From NCBI GenBank assembly GCA_036971475.1, contig JBAIZL010000058.1, positions 3,182,001 through 3,246,000 of the forward strand: DNA of 64,000 nucleotides, given 5' to 3'. Below are positions 1 through 13,522 of the stretch, piece after piece. This DNA is from Prosapia bicincta (Eukaryota; Arthropoda; Insecta; Hemiptera; Cercopidae). Positions within the stretch are counted from its first letter, which is position 1, and every line of letters starts with the position of its first letter. The translations under genes and the position numbers were made by a program. Below the pieces are notes generated by a model that was not told where the DNA came from, made no database searches, and was given only the letters and a program-made list of their open reading frames with translations.

Positions 1-488
1 ATGAAGTTATTCTAATGTTTGTATACTGAGAGCTGGATAATCTCTGATTGGTGGAATTCACTATGAAATGTGTGAGCTGTTTGATAAGAGATAAACAGTT
101 AGAGAATGATGGTACTCAACATAGAAATAATGGCTTTCTATTATCTCACAGGTCATAATATCAGCAAACATGTTACGATATCTTATATCTACAAGATTTT
201 AGATACATATTCTACTGAAGTTCACAGAAATAAAATACGGTTCAGGATATTTTTGGCTTGGCGTTATACATCACCAATTTGCTTTAACGGCATCCAACAG
301 GTATAAAGGCTTGAAGATTTATAAATTTCTATGAATTTAAAGAAAAAACACTAATGCTAAATAAGATTACAAATCATAGAAACATGAACCAAGGTCATCA
401 TTTAAAATTATTGCTAATTACATTTACCTTACAAATAAAATAAACACTATAAACTTAAACTACTCCTTATAAACATGTATTTACTTAC
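1..488. other. Intron sequence, nothing recognised
   Basis: This AT-rich stretch follows the donor site of the DENN exon at 489-712 (minus strand). I looked for a further minus-strand exon continuing the DENN domain and found none, so it is probably intron up to the left edge. Confidence 0.5.
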
Positions 489-712
489 ATCAGGTGGATA
501 CTTTGCTTTTATATAAGGTACTTTACAACGAGCAGGATCCAAGTCCAGACCAACTAGTAACACGTAATCAAATAAATTATGATAAGAAGAAACATCAGAT
601 ACAGATGCTGGCCGGTGAAATGATTTGCCTCTGCTACATACTCTTCTGAGGTAACCCTTACGTTCTGCAGTCCTCTGTTCTCTTTCTTTTTCACGTTCCT
701 TAAGAACAATTT
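489..712 (-). CDS. DENN gene exon 4: charged linker and start of u-DENN
   Basis: The acceptor (TTTTTCAG) ends at 713 and the donor GTAAGTAA starts at 488. The first two bases complete a Glu codon begun in the previous exon. The translation starts with a charged helix (IVLKEREKEREQRTAERK), continues through RRVCSRGKSFHRP and enters the u-DENN strand LFDYVLLVGLDL. The exon ends in phase 0 after KAKYPPD. A longer open frame on this strand is a shadow that reads into the intron. Confidence 0.75.
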
Positions 713-3700
713 CTGAAAAATATGTTTAGTTGCCATCAGTTCACACACAGAACTATAAGTCAGTTGGGCAAAGTTTTAAGAAATAAATAAACCAGGACTA
801 TTTACAAAATCTATACAGAGCAAAGTAGTGTGAAAATAATAAATAAACAACAATAACCCTTGGAATAAATATTTAAACACTCTTGATGTACATTTCGCTA
901 ACAATGTTAGCATCATCAGAAGGTTACAAATATACTCAGTATATTGTTGTTTATTTATCAGGATTATTTACCCTTAAGTCTGCTAGTTGTAAGATAATTT
1001 CAACTTTTTTTGTACATCTCAACCCTTAGCACATTACATATGAGCTGCTAGTGCAGAAATAGTGAATAAAATAAATTTTCGATTTGTTTTAAAGCTCAAA
1101 TTTAAATTTAAATTTTTCCAAGTATGTAAGGATAAAGACATAAAATAAATTCAACGATAATCGAGCACACAGAATACAAAAACAATGTTACAGCATACTT
1201 GGGTGATAGTGAGTATGTAATTGGTTTCCGGAATTTGCATCAAATGCATGCATACAAACTCCATAATGGCTGTCTGTTGCTGATAACAAATTGTTAAGAG
1301 TTAGCAAGTGGTCATATATGGTAAATGCAATGTATGTGTTAGTTTAATCCATGCCAATATTATCCAGCACTCATTGATTTTATTCAAACTTCAGTAGGAT
1401 AAAATTACAGAAGTTGTAAATACGATATGTCGCATCAAACACATTTGCTAAAAATGTGACTTATTGAGATACGCCATAATACATGTGGCAAAATTTAAAG
1501 ATTACAATTTGATGAATTATTACTAATTAAAATACTTATTGCATGGGTAATCTATTTATCATGATTTATTACAAACTTTGCAATGTTTAAGCTACATAAG
1601 ATGTTCATTATTTGTATATTATTAATAAGGTATTCAGTATTATAATTCTTGTGGAACTCAAAGAAACTCTCACTTTAACAATCATAAAGGCTTTTAATGA
1701 TCAGTAAAAGCGTTAGAAAAGTATTTAAACAGAATCCAATTAACATTTTGTGTTCACTTTATCATTATTACAAAAACTGATGTTTCTCAGTAGCATACAA
1801 ATTATTTAAATCATGACACTAATAAATATTCTATATGAATCCTCATATTGACAAAAATAGTGATAATTATCTCCGTTTTATACTAAGAGAAATGGTGTAA
1901 GAGAGACAGAGTAGAGCTGACTTATTTAGACTCTAAAGCGTACAAGCAAGGCAATGTGGTATGTGCATCAACTGCCCATATTACCCTAGGCTTACCCTAC
2001 GAACTCATTTTCAGAGTCAAGTGGGGCCTGAAAACTCACACAGAAATTCTTTGGTGTTACTAGGAATCGAACCAAGAACTTTTAGTTTCGTAATCAAGTG
2101 TTCTACCCACTTGACCCAACTTATGGGTGATTCAGAATTTGAATGATACTAGTGTGATAAAGCAATATTTCCCTAAGTTTTCAAGCATACTGAATTAAAT
2201 TCTCAAGCCTTTCTGTAAATAAATCGCTATAGACTCCTAGTTTCTTACATATCTGTATGGAAATAGAAATTTAAGTAGGAAATTGTAATGAGTTGATTGG
2301 AAAATTTAAATAGGAATTTTTATCACAGTTGTATAGCACATATCCAAACTGGTTAAAAGATGTTTAATATATCAAATATTCAGATCTTACAAATAGTTTG
2401 GAATGATGCTTAATTAACGAGTAGGTTTTTCTTCTTTAGTGTCTGATTTGCTCATCATATTATTTCCTTTGCATGGTGTTTCCAGTTTAATTGAACTTCA
2501 AAATGGAGCTCCAGATATTTAGTAAATTAATTCTTAGGAACCTATAAACTAATAAAAAACATTATTAAATGGTCATTTTGTTTGTAAAAGTTAAATGTGT
2601 TATAGGTAGGTTTCATCCCACTCCCTAAGTGTTATTTTCTAATTCATTGTTCACTCGCTCATAACATCTAGGCTATGCTGAAGCTCTTCTATTGCTTCTA
2701 TTTCCATGAGTCAGTAGCTATAATCACAGTATCATCAGCAAATATGTAAGTTGTTTTCAGTTGGAATATATGCTGTATAGAAGAAACAAAGGTATGGCCA
2801 AGCAGGTTGATGAGATGAAGAGAGCTTCCCAGAGGTATACCTAACTGAATTGGATGAAAGCAGGTTGATGAGATGAAGAGAGCTTCCCAAAGGAACACCT
2901 AACTGAATCAGATGAAAGCAGGTTGATGAGATGAAGAGAGCTTCCCAAAGGAACACCTAACTGAATCGGATGAAAGCAGGTTGATGAGATGAAGAGAGCT
3001 TCCCAGAGGTATACCTAACTGAATTGGATGAAAGCAGGTTGATGAGATGAAGAGAGCTTCCCAAAGGAACACCTAACTGAATCGGATGAAAGCAGGTTGA
3101 TGAGATGAAGAGAGCTTCCCAGAGGTATACCTAACTGAATCAGATGAAAGCAGGTTGATGAGATGAAGAGAGCTTCCCAAAGGAACACCTAACTGAATCG
3201 GATGAAAGCAGGTTGATGAGATGAAGAGAGCTTCCCAAAGGTATACCTAACTGAATCGGATGGAAGGAGGTTGATGAGATGAAGAGAGCTTCCCAAAGGA
3301 ACACCTAACTGAATCGGATGGAAGGAGGTTGATGAGATGAAGAGAGCTTCCCAAAGTTACACCTAACTGAATCGGATGGAAGGAGGTTGATGAGATGAAG
3401 AGAGCTTCCCAGAGGTATACTTAACTGAATCAGATGGAAGCAGGTTGATGAGATAAAGAGAGCTTCCTAAAGGAACACCTAACTGAATCGGATGGAAGGA
3501 GGTTGATGAGATGAAGAGAGCTTCCCAGAGGTATACCTAACTGAATTCGATGAAAGCAGGTTGATGAGATGAAGAGAGCTTCCCAAAGTTACACCTAACT
3601 GAATCGGATGGAAGGAGGTTGATGAGACGAAGAGAGCTTCCCAAAGGAACACCTAACTGAATCGGATGGAAGCAGGTTGATGAGATGAAGAGAGCTTCCC

Positions 3701-6700
3701 AAAGGAACACCTAACTGAATCGGATGGAAGCAGGTTGATGAGATGAAGAGAGCTTCCCAAAGGAACACCTAACTGAATCGGATGGAAGGAGGTTGATGAG
3801 ATGAAGAGAGCTTCCCAAAGGAACACCTAACTGAATCGGATGGAAGCAGGTTGATGAGATGAAGAGAGCTTCCCAAAGGAACACCTAACTGAATCAGATG
3901 GAAGGAGGTTGATGAGATGAAGAGAGCTTCCCAAAGGAACACCTAACTGAATCGGATGGAAGCAGGTTGATGAGATGAAGAGAGCTTCCCAAAGGAACAC
4001 CTAACTGAATCGGATGGAAGCAGGTTGATGAGATGAAGAGAGCTTCCCAAAGGAACACCTAACTGAATCAGATGGAAGGAGGTTGATGAGATGAAGAGAG
4101 CTTCCCAAAGGAACACCTAACTGAATCGGATGGAAGCAGGTTGATGAGATGAAGAGAGCTTCCCAAAGGAACACCTAACTGAATCAGATGGAAGCAGGTT
4201 GATGAGATGAAGAGAGCTTCCCAAAGGAACACCTAACTGAATCGGATGGAAGCAGGTTGATGAGATGAAGAGAGCTTCCCAAAGGAACACCTAACTGAAT
4301 CGGATGGAAGCAGGTTGATGAGATGAAGAGAGCTTCCCAAAGGAACACCTAACTGAATTAGATGGAAGGAGGTTGATGAGATGAAGAGAGCTTCCCAAAG
4401 GAACACCTAACTGAATCGGATGGAAGCAGGTTGATGAGATGAAGAGAGCTTCCCAAAGGAACACCTAACTGAATCAGATGGAAGCAGGTTGATGAGATGA
4501 AGAGAGCTTCCCAAAGGAACACCTAACTGAATCGGATGGAAGCAGGTTGATGAGATGAAGAGAGCTTCCCAAAGGAACACCTAACTGAATCAGATGGAAG
4601 CAGGTTGATGAGATGAAGAGAGCTTCCCAAAGGAACACCTAACTGAATCGGATGGAAGCAGGTTGATGAGATGAAGAGAGCTTCCCAAAGGAACACCTAA
4701 CTGAATCGGATGGAAGCAGGTTGATGAGATGAAGAGAGCTTCCCAAAGGAACACCTAACTGAATCAGATGGAAGGAGGTTGATGAGATGAAGAGAGCTTC
4801 CCAAAGGAACACCTAACTGAATCGGATATAAGTTAACGTTGTTTCTTAATATATTGCTTCAAACACTTTGTAAGTTACTGTTGTATATTACTCTAAAATA
4901 ATCAGTATTTTGTAAAGTTTCCAGGTTGCATTTTCACCATTTTATAGAAAAGGTCATAAGGACAGACATATGAAGGGTAAAACTTACCTGACGATATAGG
5001 TACATCATGATCAAATACAGTTTTAACAACTGTTTCGTCAGGAGTGGATGCAACTGAATCACTGTCACTGCCTCCATCTACTGGAAAGTTTAGACACTTT
5101 CCATAGGCTTCATTCACCATCATCTGTATCTAAAAACAGAAAGTATTGTATCATGTATCTATATACAGTTATAAAAAAACTACAAGCTCCATATAAATTT
5201 TGTATAGTTATTTAAACGAATTTGAATATTTTCACCATAATCAAAAACATAGCCCTGTCAGTCATGATATCAGTAAAGCAATTTCTCAAGTATAATAAAA
5301 AGACAAACAATAAAGACTGACATTTCATAAGCATTTAAGAGGGTTACTGCATTCATTTCTTGGGTTCTGGGCTCAAAGTTCATGTTATAATCACTAAGAA
5401 AAATATTTTCCTAAGGTTGTTCCCCTTGGGATAGTCATATAATGGACATTTATGAGCTAACCTGGGTAATTTAAATTAGTCATTTGGGATGATAAAACTC
5501 GGCAGTAATTCTAAGTGGAGAAATTATACTTTTTTGAAATCTTCATTCTAATAAAATAATATAGAATAATAATTAAAAAATACAATAATAAAATAATTTA
5601 TTAATTTATTTTTACAAATTAATGATGATATATTTCTAACTTACCTAAAAATTTCTAATTATTATTTACTAACTTTTTTGAGATTCTTCGTATATTGCAC
5701 AAAATTATACTCATGTACGTATGTTTGAGGATTAAAAACAAACTATAAACATTGTACAAGGAGTGAAAATAATTATATTGCTTTTAACAAAATATGTCAA
5801 ATTGAATAAAATTAAAAAACAAAAAATAATATTCTACAAAATAGAAAACCTAACCTAAAGCAAGAATTTTGGTTATATAGTAGATTCCAGTTAAGAGGAC
5901 TAATATGGGACCGGCATGATTTGATCGATTATAATCTGGCTCTATTACAAGAGATTTGAAAAATATAGGGTAAAGAAATTACTAAACACTAAGTAAACTC
6001 AATTTTTGTCATTTTCATGTATGGTACCCAGGAATACATTCTTAACATGAGAAGGCTAATTTCAATTAGCAGAATTAAAAAAGTGCTGAAATTTGTACAA
6101 AGTAGCAGGTAGGTAATGTATAAAATATAGTGTTTATTGTATCATCATTAAACATAGCACTTGGGAATGTAACTTCAAGTAGTATTTACAAACTATTGAT
6201 CAAGTCTGAGTTTAAAGATAAAGTTTTATGAGAGTGTCTAGATGTTTATATTTTGTCATTTTTAAGTAAAAAAGTAAGCCTGTTATCTAATAGTTGTAAT
6301 CTCACTTCAATATCAATTTTATTTTCATGATATTAAAACATTTCATGAATTCCCTTTTCTCCTTCTTAACGTCTATGTTTAGTGTCAATGCTGGTTGCTG
6401 TAATATAAAAGATGGTGTACAACACATGCCACACAAATGTGACAATACTAAATAACAGTAAAAGAATGTCATGCCGGCCAGGTATTTCTAATAGCACCCC
6501 CTAATTTCATAATTATCTATATTTAAGCATGGCTTTCTTAGAAAAATAGCCTTATAGTCCCGAAAGAAAAGAAATAAGTGAAAATATTAGTTCCTGATAT
6601 TTGGAAATTACAAGAAAGGGATGAATGCCAACTGTAGTATACATCGAACATATACCAGTTAGATGTGACCCTCATGACAGCTCAAGTATTAAATGCACAA

Positions 6701-9700
6701 AACCAATACAGATCAGAAGCACGCTTTAAAGACATTTTAGAAAACCTGCCTTTTACCCCCCTTCCTCCCAACCAACCAAGATTTTCAATCGGCCAGGTTA
6801 CAAAGATTGTCTAGTATAATTGGAAATGTATTGTCTAAATAGGTTTCTCATAATTCACTTAAATTAAATTATAAAATAGGCAAGTTGGTAATTAGTTTGA
6901 TAAAAATGCTGAAGTTTTACCGATCATCAGGGGCAATAAAATTTTTGGGATTCCATAATGTTGGTTCTACTTGAATTTAGTGTTTTATTATAATGTCTCT
7001 GAGCTTCAGATAGGCTGTTTTCATTGTGAGTCTGAAAAAACATAGACACTGTTCCACAGCAAGATGTCTACAGATGGAAAAAAAATTTCTATTTAATACT
7101 GAAGTGATTTCCTAGTAGAGGGTCATAAACTGAGCAAACGTAGAGATCATAAATACCACAATTACACTTGGACATCCTATATATTCAAATCTGATATGTT
7201 ACAAGAATATAAATAACATTCATTGTCCCAAGTATGACCTGGCATCTATTTCAGATGTTTTGAAAGGTGCAAATGTCTCAATTGATCCAGAAAGTTAAGT
7301 GCATATGTGAGCCATCTGATCTATGCCCTATGATGGTAGTGAATGTGTTAAATGCCCAATTGTAAAAAACAATGATTTATTAAATATGTTAGTCTAATGA
7401 TTTTTTATAAAATACCAATTAAAGTAAGAATATTAAACCATATTGGTCTTAAAAACTTTTAATTTGAAAGTTTAGAAAATTTCATTTGATACATTTTTTC
7501 CAAGTGTCATTCAAATTTGATATTCAAAATTAATTGTACTTAAGGTCCATTTGCACATCAACACTCAAGTGCATAAATTAAATTTTTGCCTTATAATTGT
7601 TTCCTAATATTTTAACTGAGTGCCATTAGTTATATTAAAAGCTTAAATATATCTTCCTAATTACCTTGTATTTATCGTAAAAATGTGATGAAAAATCTGT
7701 AGAAGAATTTATTTCATCCTTATAGTTAAAGAATTGTAAGTCGGTGTTTATAGCTTCGACAGTGTCCTGGTTAGACGGATTTCTTCCTGGCAATTTTAAA
7801 TTAAGAGTCTCGGGGGATCTTCCTCTGTCAAGTATGGGAGTAGACTGAAAACAAATACCCAAATATAATAAATGTTTTATATGAAGTCAAACATATTACC
7901 TGATTGTTAATGGAATTAATAGCTCCTAATGTTATTAATGTTGTTGCTCTTGGTTATAAGGTATGTATAATTACCTATCATTGCTACCTATTTCTAATCA
8001 TGGGAAAATAAATAAACTGACCAGAATAGTTCAATCTGGCTTGAATTGGAAGAAAGATTAATTTTTTCTCCTCTTGAAAAATTAGAATTTCTAATTAAGA
8101 CTTGAAGAAGAGAAAAGCATGTTACAAAGGTAAGCTGTATTAGACAAGCCATTAAGGTGTATGTTACCAGTTTTACTATTCACGGTTTGGTAGACTGCAA
8201 GAAACAACAAGGCATCAACATGTATAATTGTATATAGAAGTATATTTTCAATCTCATCTCTACTCATATGCGATTTTATCAGATTCATTAATGAAGGATG
8301 CAAAATACACCATTATAACATCTAGTGAATGTAGCAGAAGGTTAGGATCCCAAAGATTGTGCTGCTTCACCTGGCAAATTAAAATGTTTTGGCTTATTTA
8401 TGATGTTTCTTTAATATATAAACTTCTTTTCAAAATGTTTGAACTTTTTCTATACACAAAACATTTGAATAGTTTCACTTATTAAATGATGTAAACAGAA
8501 AATTCAGAAGTTTGTTATTTAGAAAGAGGAATTGGACAAATATTTAACATAATATGTTTATAGATAAACAATGAGTATAAACTCAAATATGAACTGCCAT
8601 AGCCAATCATTTTAAATTTTAATTATATACAAAAGATAAATAAGTTGTTTTCGAACAAACTTCAAATTTTTCAACATATGACAAAGAGCTAAAGGATTTT
8701 TTTTTAATTACAAGAATGTAAAGCTATATTCACTAAATAACCAATTAAAAGGTTAAACCATTGCTACTTAAATAAATAGTATGTATAAAAATATATTGAA
8801 CCATTCAGTAATATTGCATATAATTCATTTGTAACAAATTTCTAGAACGTTATCATGTTTGAAACTTGCTTCGTAGGCAAATTTTTGTCATTTTATGTTT
8901 AAAAATAGTTAAATAATTTTATATATAATTATTTTATTGTTATAGAAATCAGTTAAAAGTAAAATAAAATTATTCAGTTTGAAAATAAATTAATTTTTGG
9001 AAATTGTAAAGATTTTTTATGGACTAATTAAGGAGAATTTTCATTAATTTTAGATATTTTATTCTGGAGTACATTTATAGCTGAAGAAATGAAAAATCAA
9101 TTTCTAGAATAAAAATGAAGCATATGTAAAACATCTTCTTTGTTTAAATTCTAAACATAGAAATAAATTATCTTGAATTAGTGAAAAATGTTAAATCAAA
9201 AAATCTGTTAAATAGTTTTGAAAGTCTGTATATTAATAAATGTGACAAAAATAATTTATTAAATTGTAATCAAGGGCCTATCCCAAATTCTCAATTATAA
9301 TCATTAATTAGAAGATAAATTATAGTCTTATTTTGTAAAATATATACTAGTATATTGGTAAAATTGAAAAATGTGTAACGCTAACTCTTCACTACAGAAG
9401 TTGAGAGACTGAACCAAAATGCTGAGGAGGAATTTACTGCAACGTGATTGGTTGGACAATGTATAGGGGCGTGGCGAAGTAGTTACAGATGAATATATTT
9501 TATTAAAATGTGGTTTTAAATGTAGTTTGTATTGTAAGTTACTTCTGAGGATAATTGCTGTGCAATCAAATTGTACACCAGGTGTAAAATAAATGAAAAA
9601 GTTACATGTAGTATAAAGGTTTTATTTATTTAAATTAAACATAAGGTACTTTAGGTAAACAATATAATTTTGGTGTTTGTGGGTTGGATACTGTTAATTT

Positions 9701-12700
9701 TCTTCTAAGTTCATTATTAATAAGATGTGTACATTTTTTCAAAGTGTCATTTGCATTATTTATAAACCTCCCAATAAAAGTTTTACGTAGTATTGAGTAT
9801 GGTCCTTCCTCGATGGTTTTTTTCCCACATTTTCTATATAATCTTGTTTATCCATAATAACAATAGCGTTATTTTTATCTGCTTTCAAGTAGTAGACATC
9901 TTTGGTTTTTAAATCTTCAATAATCCTTTGGTATTTGTTATTTGATTTACTTTTAGTATTATTTTCTAAATTCTTCTTAATTTGACTCCTAACATTATTT
10001 TTAAAATAAAGTCAAACTTCACTGAGGATGACGACAAATTAGTCGTTGAAACTCGTATGAAATACAAATTTTTATATTTGTGAGTTGTAGCATATTTATT
10101 CTTTAATTATCTGAATCTGTCTGAAACTGGTTCTTGTTCTCAATATCATAACTACATAAATCAACTGTGGCGTTATGTTTAATTTAAATAAATAAAACCT
10201 TTATACTACATGTAACTTTTTCATTTATTTTACACCTGGTGTACAATTTGATTGCACAGCAATTATCCTCAGAAGTAACTTACAATACAAACTACATTTA
10301 AAACCACACTTTAATAAAATATATTCATCTGTAACTACTTCGCCACGCCCCTATACATTGTCCAACCAATCACGTTGCAGTAAATTCCTCCTCAGCATTT
10401 TGGTTCAGTCTCTCAACTTCTGTAGTGAAGAGTTAGCGTTACACATTTTTCAATTTTACCAATATACTAGTATATATTTTACAAAATAAGACTATAATTT
10501 ATCTTCTAATTAATGATTATAATTGAGAATTTGGGATAGGCCCTTGATTACAATTTAATAAATTATTTTTGTCACATTTATTAATATACAGACTTTCAAA
10601 ACTATTTAACAGATTTTTTGATTTAACATTTTTCACTAATTCAAGATAATTTATTTCTATGTTTAGAATTTAAACAAAGAAGATGTTTTACATATGCTTC
10701 ATTTTTATTCTAGAAATTGATTTTTCATTTCTTCAGCTATAAATGTACTCCAGAATAAAATATCTAAAATTAGTGAAAATTCTCCTTAATTAGTCCATAA
10801 AAAATCTTTACAATTTCCAAAAATTAATTTATTTTCAAACTGAATAATTTTATTTTACTTTTAACTGATTTCTATAACAATAAAATAATTATATATAAAA
10901 TTATTTAACTATTTTTAAACATAAAATGACAAAAATTTGCCTACGAAGCAAGTTTCAAACATGATAACGTTCTAGAAATTTGTTACAAATGAATTATATG
11001 CAATATTACTGAATGGTTCAATATATTTTTATACATACTATTTATTTAAGTAGCAATGGTTTAACCTTTTAATTGGTTATTTAGTGAATATAGCTTTACA
11101 TTCTTGTAATTAAAAAAAAATCCTTTAGCTCTTTGTCATATGTTGAAAAATTTGAAGTTTGTTCGAAAACAACTTATTTATCTTTTGTATATAATTAAAA
11201 TTTAAAATGATTGGCTATGGCAGTTCATATTTGAGTTTATACTCATTGTTTATTTATAAAAATATTAAATATATTTAAATAATTTTGTTATTATGTTTTA
11301 CTAATATTATAGACTCATCAAAATTAAATATTTATAATTATAATATGTTATTTAATGTAATTATATTAGTAGCTGTGGCTATAAATTTGACAATGCCCAG
11401 ATCTGATTTTTACTTTTGTTAAAACTTTATAGGTTATGTTTAATATTTTTTTAGTTAATTTGATTTGTGTAGCTTCACTGAGGATGACGACAAATTAGTC
11501 GTTGAAACGCGTATGAAATAAAAATTTTTATATTTGTGAGTTGTAGCATATTTATTCTTTAATTATAACTTTCACTCAGAAGCCAGCTCGAATATTATTT
11601 ATAGATTCAGATAAGTTATAGGTTGAATATTTTTGTTATAATTCTTGTTTAGGGTTATTCAAATCAAGACCCCAGTAAGACAGAAAATAGAATCGACCTG
11701 TCTGTTTAAGGTATGGTGATACACTTAAATAGTTTGTTATAGCTTGACTATCCCAGTGTGAGTGTGTGTGTGTATATGTGAAAAAGAGAGTGAGAGAGTG
11801 TGAATGAATAATTGCCAAGTTAATATTTTTTCCCATCTGCAATATATACATAAGAAGCTTGGATCGTTGGTTGTTATATCAAAATCTATGGCTTAGATTG
11901 TTTAAAATAAGAATTGATTCATATAAGCATATATGCCCAAACATAAAAACAAAAGATTTAAAAAAAAATTAACTTCAATTAAATGAACACTTATATACGC
12001 TTATTTAAATTGTATTGCTAAACTTAGTACATATTTTCTATACACTCTTTTTATAGCATAGTAATCAATCAAAAATATTTCAGGGGTATGAATTTTTCCT
12101 ACAGTAACTCTTCCAGTGTAACAGTCACTGATATTCACACTTTAAAATATTTTAAAACTACAATTGCTCAATTTCTCTAGTTTCAAAATTTTCTTATAAT
12201 ATATGTACTTACAATATGTTATGTAGTATGCAAACTTTTCTACATTACATAAAAGCAGGGAACATGTCAATAATCACTTAACTCCTATTAGATGTGTAGC
12301 TAGTAGCACCCATTACTTGCAAAGTTTTTAAATTAATATTACAATGAATCAAATTTAAAATGTTGTCATACACCATAATACAAAGTCATCTTGGTTTTAA
12401 TAATATTATTAATTTAAGTGATTATAAAGATAATGTTTAAGATGCTATAAAATGTTACTCTGTCTTATTGCAATATATAAATATAAACTGTATTTATATT
12501 CTTGACAGTTGATTCTTTATTTCCACTTAATACAATTCACATTAACATATGATCGTTGATAAAAATATAATAGATAAACACTACAAAACTAATCATCTAA
12601 ATATTTATAATTGAACTTTTTTGTGCCACATATTAACGTTGTTAACTGAGTCAATGTCTTGCAGTAGTTTACAGAGATTAGATAATATTCTAGTTACTAC

Positions 12701-13449
12701 TTTTTTACTTGTGGTATATGATTTATGTTTAAAGACACTGTGCATGTAATTTACAATACTTTTATGAAAAAAATTACCTAGTAATTTTTGTAACTATTTA
12801 AAAAATTACTATGACAACAGTTTTGACTATATGGACCACAATTTACCAGGAAATGAAAATAAATTTGCTCAAGTGTGCTTTTTTCTTTAAACTCTATTTT
12901 TTTATAAAATTTTAAAAAAAACCTTTCTGTTGTAACTATAACTTATATAATTTCAGAAATGCTGAGCTGATACATAAAAATACAAATTAATAAAACTATT
13001 TATTTTCAAAGCCGTAGAGATATGCTATTAACATTGCATTTTTTAATAGTTTAAATAAAGTGCAATGTTATAATTAAATAAAATCCTATTATTGTCTGAA
13101 AGAGATATGTTAATCAAACATTACGTATGGTTAGGGACTTACCCTAACTTGGTACAAAAATATGAAGGACTTTCAGGAAATATGAAGAGCTTTGAGGACA
13201 GGCTCATTATTTGTAATGAAGAGAGTCACTTCCCTGAACAAGGTAAATGCTCTCTCTCAGATCTAGGAGAATTCTATATTCACATAACTATCTACATCCA
13301 TTATTTGTTTAAAAAAACAAAGAGATGTTACTATATACAACAAATTAAAACATTCAAAAAATTAAATGGAAAGGAAAATGAAAATTAAAGAATAATGGTT
13401 CAAAGAACCTTAAAGAAGTTGAAACAATAGCATTAACTTATATAATTTA

Positions 13450-13522
<73 letters not shown>

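Larger units (their letters stand above)
8557..11259. repeat. Large inverted repeat, about 1.08-kb arms with a 528-bp spacer, Penelope-like
   Basis: The left arm (8557-9644) and right arm (10173-11259) are near-perfect reverse complements over about 1,080 bp. The spacer (9645-10172) carries a minus-strand reverse-transcriptase scrap with ADKNNAIVIMDKQDY, which matches the [13 protein letters not shown] motif typical of Penelope-like elements. Each arm contains a CTGAGGA-stem segment (left, near 9546) like the conserved motif in Penelope-like terminal repeats. The arms include a GC-richer stretch with a CCAAT box. I read this as an inverted pair of long pseudo-LTRs around a deleted core. Confidence 0.75.

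Noticed and set aside
2800..4828. Possible CRISPR array (regular repeats)
   Set aside because: The 58-bp units are directly contiguous with no spacers, and the setting is a eukaryotic intron.
13092..13388. 98-codon open frame in the DENN intron
   Set aside because: No recognisable domain, and the end runs into Lys/Asn-rich AT sequence. It could be a coincidence of low stop density.
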